The notes below the pieces were generated by a model. That model searched no databases, was not told where the DNA came from, and worked only from the letters and a program-made list of their open reading frames with translations. Position numbers and translations under genes: made by a program. A stretch of 64,000 bases of DNA from JAKFEW01 sp036675505 (lineage in GTDB: Bacteria; Cyanobacteriota; Sericytochromatia; S15B-MN24; JAQBPE01), in NCBI GenBank assembly GCA_036675505.1, contig JAKFEW010000102.1, positions 6,457 through 70,456 of the forward strand, read 5' to 3'. Below, one piece after another: positions 25,015-34,175 of this stretch (positions within the stretch are counted from its first letter, which is position 1; each line of letters starts with the position of its first letter).

Positions 25015-27162
25015 TTACGCTTCGCTCGCCACACCGACCAGCGGCAGGCGGATGGTGAAAGTGGAGCCCTGCCCCACGGACGACTGGACTTCCAGCTTTC
25101 CGTTGTGGCGCTCCACCACGGAGTAGGCGGTGGTCAGGCCGAGGCCCGTGCCCTCGCCGATGGGGCGGGTGGTGAAGAACGGATCGAAGATCTTGGAGAG
25201 GTTCTCGCGCGGGATGCCCACGCCCTGGTCGACCACGGTGATGACCGCGTCCGTGCCCGCATGATGGAGCCGGACCCACACCTCGCCGGGGCTCGTGTAG
25301 GCCTGGCCGGCGTTCGTGAGCAGCGCCAAGAAGACCTGGTTGAGCTGCTTGCCGTAGGCGTTGAGCAGCGGCACCGTGGCGAGGTCGAGCTTGAAGGCGA
25401 CCTTGTCCACGAAGCGGCCCTGTACCATCGCGACGGCGCTCTCGATGCCCTCTTTGAGGTCGACCGGCTTGAGCTCGGCCTCGTCGTGCCCCGAGAAGGT
25501 CTTGAGGTCCGCGACGATTTTCTGGCAGCGCGTCGTGCCGTTCAGCACGCTATCGATCGTCTTCGCGACGTCCGCGGCCAGGTAGTCGTAGTCGATGTCG
25601 TCCTTCTTCTTCGCGAGCTCAGGATCGCCCGGCAGCTTCTTGTCGTACATGGCGAGCAGATCGAACATATCGGAGGTGTAGTTCCGGAGCACCTTGGTGT
25701 TGCCGAAGATGAAGTTCAGCGGGTTGTTCAGCTCATGCGCGACGCCCGCGACCATCTGGCCGAGCGAGGACATCTTCTCGGCCTGCACGAGCTGGGCCTG
25801 GGTCTTCTGCAGCTCCTGGACCGTCGCCTGGAGTTCGGCGGTGCGCTGCTTGACCTTCTCTTCGAGGCTCGCGTTCAGCTCGCTGATCGTCTGGTAGGCG
25901 TGCGCGTTCGCGAGCGCCATCGAGACCTGGCCGGCGAGGCCTTCGAGCACCTCGAGGTCGGCCGGCCCGAACGTGCGCGCGACGCTCTGGGAGCTGACGT
26001 ACAGCACGCCCATCACGTCGCCGCCGGCCCGCAGCGGCGCGCACATGATCGAGCGGAGCTGCAGATCCATGATGCTCGCCTGGGTCGCGAAGCGCTCGTC
26101 TTCCTGCGTATCGAGCAGGGCGAGCGGCTTGCCCTCGTCGAGCACCTGGCGGATGACGCTCTGGCTCACGCGCAGGTCGGGCAGCGCCTGGCCGGCACGG
26201 TCCATCGTGGCGAGCCGCTCGGTGCCCCAGAAGACGGCGCCTTGCTCGGCCTCCGACACGTCCAGCGCCTGGCGCAGCACCATGCCGAGGATCGTCGCGA
26301 GGTCGAGGGTGCCCGACACGGCGCGGGAGAGATCGTTCAGCTGCTCGAGGTGGTGCTTGTCTTCGTTGATTTTGCGCAGGCGGTCGTCGCCGACGACGGC
26401 GAGCGTCCAGTCACCCCACAGCGCACGCACGCCGTCGGGCTGGAACGTCGCGTCGGGGCCGTCGACCCAGATGCAGCCGAACACCCGGCCCTGGTGGACC
26501 AGCGGCAGGGCGATCGAGGCCCGACCGGCGGCCGTGAGGGCCGAGGCTTCCTTCTCGTAGCGCACACGCTCGAGCGGCGTGCGCGCAGCGTCGGCCACGG
26601 CGCTCGCATCGCCCACAGAGGCCTGGCGGGCCACGCGGCCTTCATCGTCGAGCGCCTGGAAGAGCGCGCGCTCGCCCTTGGCGTACTTCACGGTCCAGGC
26701 GAGCAGTTGATCGAGCTTCTCGCCTTCGAGCCGCTCGACGTCGGCCAACAGCTCGGTCCATTCTTTGCTCGCCGCCTCGTCCATGCCCGGCCCCATCTTT
26801 ATGCCCGGGGCCCCGGCAGCGCCGGGGGTAGGGGTCCCCGGGCCACCGGTGCCCGGCACGGCGGCGGCGTCGAAGGTCTCGAGGGTCATGAAGAGCAGGC
26901 CGTGCTCGTTCAGGCCGAGGTCGTAGACTTCCCAGGCGCCCTCAGGCACCACGCCCGGCGTGCGGCGGAACTCCGTCTTGAAGCGGTGGAGCCGCGGCGG
27001 CGCGATCGGGTGATCGCCGTCCAGGACCTTCAGCCACACCTGGCGCTGGGTCTGGCGATCGAGGGCCTTGAATACGTTGCCCATGCCGCCTTCGGCAACC
27101 GTCTCGAGCAGCTCGTAACGGTTGTTGATGACCTGCTTGGGCGTGGTGGAGTTACCGTACAC
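25015..27162 (-). CDS. Hybrid kinase: Ser/Thr-kinase N-lobe, GAF and histidine kinase
   Basis: The 715-aa protein starts with a eukaryotic-type kinase N-lobe: RYELLETVAEGGMGNVFKA (glycine loop) and VWLKVL (the VAIK lysine), then a beta4/beta5-like GLLFMTLETF. No HRD or DFG motif follows, so the C-lobe is missing. A linker and GAF-like region lead to a clear GAF domain (around 330-450), a coiled coil, the H-box MVAGVAHELNNPLNFI and an ATPase domain with DQGVGIP and GEGTGLGL. The start is GTG 27162 with AAGGA upstream. The layout recalls cyanobacterial Hstk proteins with the kinase reduced. It lies 74 bases after the next histidine kinase gene. Confidence 0.82.
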   Translation of the reverse strand: MYGNSTTPKQVINNRYELLETVAEGGMGNVFKALDRQTQRQVWLKVLDGDHPIAPPRLHRFKTEFRRTPGVVPEGAWEVYDLGLNEHGLLFMTLETFDAAAVPGTGGPGTPTPGAAGAPGIKMGPGMDEAASKEWTELLADVERLEGEKLDQLLAWTVKYAKGERALFQALDDEGRVARQASVGDASAVADAARTPLERVRYEKEASALTAAGRASIALPLVHQGRVFGCIWVDGPDATFQPDGVRALWGDWTLAVVGDDRLRKINEDKHHLEQLNDLSRAVSGTLDLATILGMVLRQALDVSEAEQGAVFWGTERLATMDRAGQALPDLRVSQSVIRQVLDEGKPLALLDTQEDERFATQASIMDLQLRSIMCAPLRAGGDVMGVLYVSSQSVARTFGPADLEVLEGLAGQVSMALANAHAYQTISELNASLEEKVKQRTAELQATVQELQKTQAQLVQAEKMSSLGQMVAGVAHELNNPLNFIFGNTKVLRNYTSDMFDLLAMYDKKLPGDPELAKKKDDIDYDYLAADVAKTIDSVLNGTTRCQKIVADLKTFSGHDEAELKPVDLKEGIESAVAMVQGRFVDKVAFKLDLATVPLLNAYGKQLNQVFLALLTNAGQAYTSPGEVWVRLHHAGTDAVITVVDQGVGIPRENLSKIFDPFFTTRPIGEGTGLGLTTAYSVVERHNGKLEVQSSVGQGSTFTIRLPLVGVASEA

Positions 27163-27236
27163 GAAAGGGTCCTTCCGACATGGAAACAAGGGGGAATCAT
27201 ACCCGATCCGGGTAGACCCCACCAGGCCGCTGGGAT

Positions 27237-28085
27237 TCAGAGGTCGTAGGGCGAGCTGGGGTCCTCGGCGAGCGCCGGGTTGCCCTCGATCGGCAAGACA
27301 ATGGTGAAGGTCGTGCCGTTCCCCGGGACCGAGACGACGTCCAGGCGCCCACCGTGTTTCTCGACGATGCGCTTGGAGATCGGCAGGCCGAGGCCGGTCC
27401 CGTCGGTCGGCGATTTGGTGGAGAAATACGGCTCGAAGATGCGCGGCAGCACGTCGGCGGGGATGCCCTCGCCGGTGTCCTGCACCTCGATGACCGCGCA
27501 TCCGTCTTCGGACCGGCTGCGGAGGTAGATCAGGCCCTTGTCCTTGATCGCCTGGCAGGCATTGATGAGCAGGTTCATGAGCACCTGCTGCAGCTGGCCG
27601 GTGATGCCCATGACGGGCGGCAGCTTGTCGATTTCGAGCTTGAACTCGACCTTCTGGCGGTACGAGCTCTCGACCAGCCGGACCGTCGAGTTGAGGATGC
27701 CCTTGAGGTCGACCGGCCCGACTTCCGGGCTGTTCGCGATCGAAAAGCGGCGCAGCTCGTCGACGAGCGTGCGCGCCCGGTTGGCGCCTTCCTGACAGCT
27801 CGTCAGGATGCGCGGCAGGTCCTGCTGGACGTACGGGAGGTCGATCTCCTCGATGCAGGCCTGGATCTCGGGGTTGGTCACCCCGGCCGCCTCGTAGAGC
27901 GCGATCAGCTTCGCCAGCTGCGTGACGTACTCATCCAACACGTGGAGGTTCGCGTTGACGATGGTCAGCGGGTTGTTCAGCTCATGGATCACGCCCGCGA
28001 CGAGCTGACCGAGCTGGTGGATGCGCTCGGATTGCACGAGCTGCCCCGTATTCAACCTACGCGGCGTGGACGACGACGAACTCAT
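27237..28085 (-). CDS. Soluble histidine kinase
   Basis: The 282-aa protein is a minimal sensor kinase: a short N-terminus, the H-box LVAGVIHELNNPLTIV (His around residue 34), a dimerisation helix, the N-box LLINACQAI, G1 DTGEGIP and G2 GTGLGLPISK. It has no sensor or membrane domain, so the input probably comes from a partner, most simply one of the adjacent response regulators or the hybrid kinase. It starts 17 bases after the REC-PilZ-like gene stop. The phosphoacceptor is inferred from position. Confidence 0.9.
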   Translation of the reverse strand: MSSSSSTPRRLNTGQLVQSERIHQLGQLVAGVIHELNNPLTIVNANLHVLDEYVTQLAKLIALYEAAGVTNPEIQACIEEIDLPYVQQDLPRILTSCQEGANRARTLVDELRRFSIANSPEVGPVDLKGILNSTVRLVESSYRQKVEFKLEIDKLPPVMGITGQLQQVLMNLLINACQAIKDKGLIYLRSRSEDGCAVIEVQDTGEGIPADVLPRIFEPYFSTKSPTDGTGLGLPISKRIVEKHGGRLDVVSVPGNGTTFTIVLPIEGNPALAEDPSSPYDL

Positions 28086-28102
28086 GGCCCTTCTTCCCCC
28101 TA

Positions 28103-29116
28103 CTAGCCGCCCGCGCGGAACGGCTTGCCGGTGATGGCTTCGGCGATCAGACTCACGAAGCCGGCGCCCGGCGCCTCTGTCAGCGAGACGTCGGCCTCGT
28201 AATGGCCGGCCGCGCCCGGGCGCGTCGAGGTGATCTTGCCGTGGAGCGTGATGCCTCCGTCCTGGCCGCCCGAAGGCGGGTAGACGGTCATCTGAATCGG
28301 GCTGTTGAACCGCGGCTCTTCCGCGAGGCCCGAAAGCACGACGCCCTCGCCGTGCACCTGCACGACCTCGGTCAGCTTCATGAACGAGCCAGGGATGAGG
28401 TAGCGTCCCTTGTAGTTGACCGGGACGCGCAGGACGCCCGGCGGATCGGCCGGCGCCGGGTCGCCGGCGGGGTAGACCGCGAGGCCCTGGTCGTTCTCTT
28501 CGGCGAGCAGCACGCGCTGGTACACCGTCCGGCCCTTCTCGGAATCGAAGGTGATCGTGCCGATGCTGCCGGGCGGCGCGATGCCCACGGGGGCATCGCC
28601 CGCGTTCGGGTCCCAGACCTTCTTGCCTTCCTGCTCGATCTCGCTGAGTTCCTTGTCCAGGTAAATCGTGCCGTACTGGTCGATGAAGCGCAGCTTGCCG
28701 GTCAGCTTGGCCTGGCCGAAGGCGATCTGGATCGGCTCGTTGAGCTGCGGCAGCGGCACCTGCAGGCTGTTCAGCGTCTTGAGCAGCTGGTTCACGTCGA
28801 TCGGCTTGAGCATGAAGCCTTCGGCGCCCACCTTGAAGGCGTTGCTGACGGCCGTCGGCGCGCTGTCCCGCGACACGAGGATCACGGGCAGCCGGCGCAG
28901 CGCGGGGTCGCGCTTGAGCAGCAGCAGGGTCTCGAGCCCGCTCGGGTCGGGCGTCTCGGTGTCGAGGATGATCGCCGTCGGCTTCATCTGCTGCAGGAGC
29001 ATAAGGACCTTCTGGCCGGTTTCGGCCATCGAGACCTCGTAGCCCTCGCGCTGGAGGACGCTCGAGATGGAGCGTCGGAACAGATCCGACTTGTCCGCGA
29101 GGATCAGTTGGGGCAT
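28103..29116 (-). CDS. Response regulator with PilZ-like C-terminal domain
   Basis: Residues 1-120 are a receiver domain: acidic residue(s) near the start, phosphoacceptor Asp in AIILDTETPD, the Ser of ILVSRDS, and LKPID with the conserved Lys. Residues about 225-330 resemble a PilZ domain (RVPVNYKGRYLIPGSF, then VVLSGLAEEP), although the canonical RxxxR c-di-GMP motif is not clear. The middle is unassigned. The start overlaps the REC-HD-GYP-like gene by 13 bases. The output could be protein-protein or nucleotide-dependent; no DNA-binding domain is seen. Confidence 0.8.
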   Translation of the reverse strand: MPQLILADKSDLFRRSISSVLQREGYEVSMAETGQKVLMLLQQMKPTAIILDTETPDPSGLETLLLLKRDPALRRLPVILVSRDSAPTAVSNAFKVGAEGFMLKPIDVNQLLKTLNSLQVPLPQLNEPIQIAFGQAKLTGKLRFIDQYGTIYLDKELSEIEQEGKKVWDPNAGDAPVGIAPPGSIGTITFDSEKGRTVYQRVLLAEENDQGLAVYPAGDPAPADPPGVLRVPVNYKGRYLIPGSFMKLTEVVQVHGEGVVLSGLAEEPRFNSPIQMTVYPPSGGQDGGITLHGKITSTRPGAAGHYEADVSLTEAPGAGFVSLIAEAITGKPFRAGG

Positions 29117-30105
29117 GCGGCGAGGTCGGGATTCGCTGCGAGGATCTTGGAGAATCGCTCGACGAGGTCCGGGTCGAGCTCCTTGCCCTTGCGCGCCTCG
29201 AGGGCTTGCAGGGCCTGGTCGGGCGCGAGGCCGGGCTGGCCGGGCCGCCCCTGGACGAGCGTGTCGAAGGCGATCGCCACCTGCAAGATGCGCGCCAGCG
29301 TGGGGATGTCCATCCCGGCGAGCTGTCGCGGGCCGCTACCGTCGAACTTCTCCTCGAGCAGGCCGATCAGCGGCGTGGCCTTGATGAAGAAGGGCAGCGG
29401 CATCAGGATCTCCTCGGTGGCCCAGCCGGCCTCCGCGAGCTGGCGCTTGCTTTCCGAATCGAGCTGATCCACCGGCGAATTGAGCACGCGCTCGGGCAAC
29501 ACGAGCTCGCCGAGCTTGTGGAGGTAGGCGGCGGCCTCGAGCTGGGTCATCTCCTCGCCGAAGAGGCGCATCTCGCGGGCGAGCAGCGACGCGTATTCCT
29601 TCACGCGGGCGGCATGGCCGCGCAGGTGCGGGACGCGCTCCTCGAGCCGGCCGACGAGGTTCGTGAACGTCGAGAGCAGCATGGCTTCGTCGTTGCGGTA
29701 GTCGGTCAGCAGGCGGCGGTTGTCGAGCGTGAGCTGGTAGCTCTCGAGCGAGCGGCGCACGACGAGCTTGAGCTCGTCCGGATCCCACGGCTTGCCCAGG
29801 TACTGGTAGATGTGGCCGGCGTTGATGGCGGCGATGATGTCCTTCACGTCCGAGTAGGCCGTGAGCAGGATGCGCACCTGATCCGGGTTGCGGAGATAGG
29901 CCTGGCCGAGCAGCTCGGCGCCCGTCATGTTGGGCATGCGCTGATCGGAGATGATCATGTCGACGTCCATGCTCTCGAGGAACTCGAGGGCCTCCGTCCC
30001 GCTGTTGGCCGAGAACACGTTGTATTCGCGGCGCAGGACGCGCTCCAGCAGCAAGAGGTTGTCCGGCTCGTCGTCCACCACCAGAATGGAATACTTTTTC
30101 GACAC
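29104..30105 (-). CDS. Response regulator with degenerate HD-GYP domain
   Basis: The 333-aa protein starts with a canonical receiver (ILVVDDEPD, phosphoacceptor in MIISDQRMP, TAYSD, LGKPW). The C-terminal half aligns with RpfG-type HD-GYP domains, but key residues are changed: the first histidine is kept in LRGHAARVKEYASLLAREM, the HD pair is HK in YLHKLGELVLP, and HHExxDGSGYP is LLEEKFDGSGPRQ. It is therefore probably inactive as a c-di-GMP phosphodiesterase and may act as a binding or scaffold domain. It is the first gene of the minus-strand signalling operon. Confidence 0.85.
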   Translation of the reverse strand: MSKKYSILVVDDEPDNLLLLERVLRREYNVFSANSGTEALEFLESMDVDMIISDQRMPNMTGAELLGQAYLRNPDQVRILLTAYSDVKDIIAAINAGHIYQYLGKPWDPDELKLVVRRSLESYQLTLDNRRLLTDYRNDEAMLLSTFTNLVGRLEERVPHLRGHAARVKEYASLLAREMRLFGEEMTQLEAAAYLHKLGELVLPERVLNSPVDQLDSESKRQLAEAGWATEEILMPLPFFIKATPLIGLLEEKFDGSGPRQLAGMDIPTLARILQVAIAFDTLVQGRPGQPGLAPDQALQALEARKGKELDPDLVERFSKILAANPDLAACPN

Positions 30106-30215
30106 GGGGGCTCCTATCCCAAACTTCGCCTGATGAAGCGGCTTGGCGCCGGCTCGTCCACAGATTAAATCACGGCCGAGGGGGCGTCAACCTGGCAGCC
30201 AGGGCCGCCATGGCC

Positions 30216-30221
30216 TATTAT
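30216..30221 (+). promoter_or_regulatory. Candidate -10 element for dapD
   Basis: TATTAT at 30216-30221 is the best -10 match in the gap between the divergent signalling operon and dapD. No good -35 is placed 17 bases upstream (TGGCAG). Weak evidence. Confidence 0.3.
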
Positions 30222-30279
30222 GGGCCTCCCTGCCGACCGACGGTCGGTTCTTACCCGTCATACCCAAAGGGAGCAGCTT

Positions 30280-31104
<825 letters not shown>

Positions 31105-31334
31105 CGCTGACCGTTGCACCACGCGGCGCGGAAGGAACCGTCCCCCTTTGAACGCGTCTCGGCCGGACACATTCAAGGCCATGCATGGGGCACTAATCGG
31201 CGACACTCGCCTCATAGACTGTCCGTCTATATATCGTTGCAACACGCGGGGCTACAAGGCTTTTATCAAAGAAGACATTGCGCCGTCAGGCCGCCGGGTT
31301 GCCAACTCGTCCGCCACCCGCCAAAATGGCGCCC

Positions 31335-32396
31335 ATGATCACGACCGACCGCCTCGCCCAGTGGACCCTCGACCTCTGCCGCGTCCCCTCCGTCACGGGA
31401 GACGAGGACGCGATTTGCCAGGTCACCGAGGAGATTGTCCGGCAGCTCGGTGGTGATCTTTGCACCACGCGCGTCGGAAACTCCCTGGTCGCTCACGCGC
31501 CCCTGCTCGCCGGCCGGCCGACCGTGGGGCTCTTCGGCCACCTCGACACCGTCAAGCCGGCGGGCGACCAGCCGCTCGAGATCCGCGACGGCAAGGTCTA
31601 CGGCTGCGGCGCCTCGGACATGAAGGCCGGGCTCGCGGTCATGCTCGGGCTGCTCGCCGAGCACCGCGGGCTGCCGAAGTACAACCTGGTCACGGTGTTC
31701 TACGACAAGGAAGAAGGGCCAGCCAGCGAGAACGGGCTCGAACCGCTGCTCGAGAGTGGCGCGGTGCCGAAGCTGGATTTCGGCTTCTGCCTCGAGCCGA
31801 CCGACAACCGCATCCAGGTGGGCTGCGTGGGCGGGCTGCACGCCGAGGTGGTATTCCAGGGCAAGCGCGCCCACAGCGCCAGGCCCTGGCAGGGCGAGAA
31901 CGCGATCTACAAGGCGATCGCCTTCCTCACCCGCCTGCGCGACCGCGGCCGCATCCCGGTCTCCTTCGGCGAGCTGACCTTCTACGAGGTCATGAACGCC
32001 ACGATGGCGAGCACCGAGAACTCGCGCAACGTCGTGCCAGACGCCTTCACGCTCAACGTGAACTACCGCTTCGCGCCCGGCAAGACGCCGGCCGAGGCGC
32101 GGGCCGACCTCGAGGCGATGGTGGCGGGCGAGGCGCATGTCCACGTCATCGACGAGGCCCCGGCGGGCGACGTCTGCCTGGACCACCCGATCTTCTCGGC
32201 GTGGCGCCAGGCGCTTGGCCTGGCCGTCGAGCCGAAGCAGGCCTGGACCGACGTGGCCCGGCTGACGGCGCGCGGCGTGCCAGCCGTCAACTTCGGCCCC
32301 GGCGAGACCGCCCAGGCCCACCAGGCCCGCGAATCCGTGCCGGTGGCGGACATCGAAGCGAACTACCGGGCGTTCCGTGCCCTGTTCGGCGGCTGA
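31335..32396 (+). CDS. dapE: Succinyl-diaminopimelate desuccinylase (M20 peptidase family)
   Basis: The 353-aa M20 metallohydrolase shows GHLDTVKP (metal His and Asp), YGCGASDMKAGLAVML (bridging Asp), a metal/catalytic Glu pair in YDKEEGP, the dimerisation-domain motif HSARPWQGENAI and the final histidine in AQAHQARE. The form matches the DapE group (including actinobacterial-type) rather than generic carboxypeptidase G2. Position after dapD supports this. Start is uncertain: ATG 31335 or ATG 31326 (adds MAP); neither has a strong ribosome site. Confidence 0.88.
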   Translation: MITTDRLAQWTLDLCRVPSVTGDEDAICQVTEEIVRQLGGDLCTTRVGNSLVAHAPLLAGRPTVGLFGHLDTVKPAGDQPLEIRDGKVYGCGASDMKAGLAVMLGLLAEHRGLPKYNLVTVFYDKEEGPASENGLEPLLESGAVPKLDFGFCLEPTDNRIQVGCVGGLHAEVVFQGKRAHSARPWQGENAIYKAIAFLTRLRDRGRIPVSFGELTFYEVMNATMASTENSRNVVPDAFTLNVNYRFAPGKTPAEARADLEAMVAGEAHVHVIDEAPAGDVCLDHPIFSAWRQALGLAVEPKQAWTDVARLTARGVPAVNFGPGETAQAHQARESVPVADIEANYRAFRALFGG

Positions 32397-32490
32397 GCGG
32401 CCGCTCAGCCGCCACGGTTGCGGGTTTACCGCCGCTCTGGCACAATAGCGGCTACATCTGCTCAAACGCCCCAGGAGAACCCGGACCGCC

Positions 32491-32727
32491 ATGGCCGACA
32501 AGAATATCAAGTATCCCGACAACGTCGCCGGCAAGTACTACGTCGACGAGACCTGCATCTTCTGCAACCTCTGCGAGTCGCTGGCGCCCGACAATTTCCG
32601 GGCGCAGGACGACGGCACGCACGACGTTTGCTACAAGCAGCCCGCCAACGCCGATGAAGAGGCGGCCTGCGAAGAGGCCATGGCCGGCTGCCCCGTCAAC
32701 GCGATCGGCGACGACGGCGAAGTTTGA
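32491..32727 (+). CDS. Single-cluster [4Fe-4S]-type ferredoxin
   Basis: The 78-aa protein has CIFCNLCESLAPDNF (C-x2-C-x2-C) and a distant CPVNAI, the ligand pattern of small ferredoxins with one [4Fe-4S] (or [3Fe-4S]) cluster; the rest is acidic. It carries one electron for an unknown partner. The stop overlaps the TTG start of the following aminotransferase as TTGA, so both are translated from one message. Confidence 0.9.
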   Translation: MADKNIKYPDNVAGKYYVDETCIFCNLCESLAPDNFRAQDDGTHDVCYKQPANADEEAACEEAMAGCPVNAIGDDGEV

Positions 32728-33857
32728 ACCCGACGCTCGCCCAGATCCCCGGCTCGCTGATCCGCGCGATCAACGCGCTCAAGCGGCCTGGCGACATCGA
32801 CCTCTGCCTCGGTGAGCCCACGCTCAGGCCCGACCCGCGGCCCTTCGAGGCCGCCCTCGCATGGGTGCGGGCGAACGGCTGCCCTTACTCGGCCAACGCC
32901 GGCGATCCGGTGCTCCGGGCGGTGATCGCCGCCCGCTACGCCTACCCCGGCCTCGACCGCGCCGAGAACGTCTGCGTCACCGTGGGCTCGCAAGAGGCGC
33001 TCTTCCTCGCGCTCAAGACCGTCTGCGACCCCGCGCGCGACGAGGTGCTGATCGTCGGCCCGAGCTACCCGGCCTACGCGAAGATCTGCCAGATGGAAGG
33101 CATCGCGAGCCGCGAGGTCGGGCTCGACCCGGCCGACGGCTTCCGCCCGGACGCCGCGCGTGTCCTGGCCGCGGTCGGGCCGCAGACGCGGCTCGTGCTG
33201 CTCGCCACGCCCGCGAACCCCACCGGTCGGGTGTGGCCCGACGTGGAGCTCGATGCGCTGGCCGTGGGGCTGCGTGCCCGCGGCGAGGGCCGCCCGTACG
33301 TGCTGGTCGACGAGGTCTACCGCGAGCTGTGTTATGTCGAGCCGCCGCCGAGGGGCTTCGCGACGCGCTACGACCGCACGCTGGTGGCCAACAGCCTGTC
33401 CAAGAGCCACGCGCTCACGGGCCTGCGCCTCGGCTGGCTGCTCGCGCCGGCCGAGATCGTCCCCACCGTGGTGAAGGCCCACCAGTTCGTGGCGACCGCG
33501 GCGAGCACCCACTCCCAGCAGGTGGCGCTCGCGATCTTCCAGGACGCCGTGCCGCTGGACGTCCACCGGCCGCACTACGCCGCGCGGCTGGCCGAGCTTA
33601 GCGCGCTGCTCGACGCCCATGGGCTGACCTACGCGGCGCCCGAGGGCACGTTCTTCTGCATGGTCCGCTTGCCGGCGCACCTCGCCCATGATTCGGTGGC
33701 GGCGGCGCACGCCCTGCTCGCAGCCCAGCGCGTGGTCACGGTGCCGGGCGCGGCCTTCGGCGCGGAGGGGTGGCTCAGGCTCTCATGGGTGGCTGCGCCC
33801 GCACAGCTCGCCACGGGCATCGAACGACTGGCGACCTACTTCCTCGCAAGTCGCTGA
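32724..33857 (+). CDS. PLP-dependent class I aminotransferase (candidate DapC)
   Basis: The 377-aa fold-type I aminotransferase shows the PLP lysine in NSLSKSHALTGLRLGW, the aspartate region ATPANPTGRVW and YVLVDEVYREL, and a late Arg in LRLSWV. Substrate cannot be read from sequence, but the gene lies two genes after dapD and dapE, and the missing step between them is N-succinyl-diaminopimelate aminotransferase (DapC). That assignment is inference. The start is TTG 32724, overlapping the ferredoxin stop. Confidence 0.82.
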   Translation: MNPTLAQIPGSLIRAINALKRPGDIDLCLGEPTLRPDPRPFEAALAWVRANGCPYSANAGDPVLRAVIAARYAYPGLDRAENVCVTVGSQEALFLALKTVCDPARDEVLIVGPSYPAYAKICQMEGIASREVGLDPADGFRPDAARVLAAVGPQTRLVLLATPANPTGRVWPDVELDALAVGLRARGEGRPYVLVDEVYRELCYVEPPPRGFATRYDRTLVANSLSKSHALTGLRLGWLLAPAEIVPTVVKAHQFVATAASTHSQQVALAIFQDAVPLDVHRPHYAARLAELSALLDAHGLTYAAPEGTFFCMVRLPAHLAHDSVAAAHALLAAQRVVTVPGAAFGAEGWLRLSWVAAPAQLATGIERLATYFLASR

Positions 33858-33946
33858 CGATCCGCCGCAGCCCGGCCGCAGACGAGCCACGGCCGCCCGA
33901 TACGGTATGATGAGGCGGTCACGCTCAACCTACCGGAGGGTTGCTC

Positions 33947-34012
33947 ATGCGCGCGTTCGGCATCACCCGCCTGCACACCATCGCGAACCGCACGCTCGAG
34001 CTCGCGGTCTGA
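33947..34012 (+). pseudogene. 21-aa ORF: leader peptide or eroded start of an alcohol dehydrogenase
   Basis: ATG 33947, six bases after GGAGGG, opens a 21-residue frame MRAFGITRLHTIANRTLELAV. The sequence resembles the first residues of zinc alcohol dehydrogenases (MKA...LELA-VP-P-PG), and the codons after the TGA read Ala-Pro-Pro-Gly-Gly. It could be the stump of a decayed gene or a small leader ORF. TATGAT (33906-33911) is a candidate -10. Confidence 0.35.
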
Positions 34013-34050
34013 GCACCCCCAGGAGGATTCATGAAGCTCTGAGGCCTGGC

Positions 34051-34067
34051 GGCCTGGCGGCCAGGCC
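34051..34067. repeat. GC-rich hairpin GGCCTGG/CCAGGCC
   Basis: Perfect 7-bp stem (34051-34057 with 34061-34067) and a CGG loop, preceded by another GGCCTGGC copy at 34043-34050 that could pair alternatively. Confidence 0.45.
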
Positions 34068-34078
34068 ACGGCCAGCCC

Positions 34079-34175
34079 GATATCAGGATTCATCACAAAA
34101 ACTCACTCATTGCCCCCAATTATCATGCCATACGGGATAATCCTGATATCCACGAATCTTTCCTCATGGCATGAT
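34079..34175 (+). promoter_or_regulatory. Interleaved inverted repeats with pseudoknot topology
   Basis: GATATCAGGATT (34079-34090) is perfectly complementary to AATCCTGATATC (34139-34150), and ATCATGCCAT (34122-34131) to ATGGCATGAT (34166-34175). The second pair opens inside the first and closes outside it, so both together would form a pseudoknot in RNA. The structure ends 64 bases before the acyl-CoA dehydrogenase ATG. A cis-acting RNA or a protein-binding DNA site is inferred. Confidence 0.5.

Noticed and set aside
24754..27249. 831-aa plus-strand open frame
   Set aside because: It is the complement of the hybrid kinase gene, which has clear GAF and histidine-kinase motifs; composition is low-complexity.
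31105..31334. Short plus-strand frames before dapE (74 and 102 aa)
   Set aside because: No ribosome site and no motif; the region looks like an untranslated spacer between dapD and dapE.
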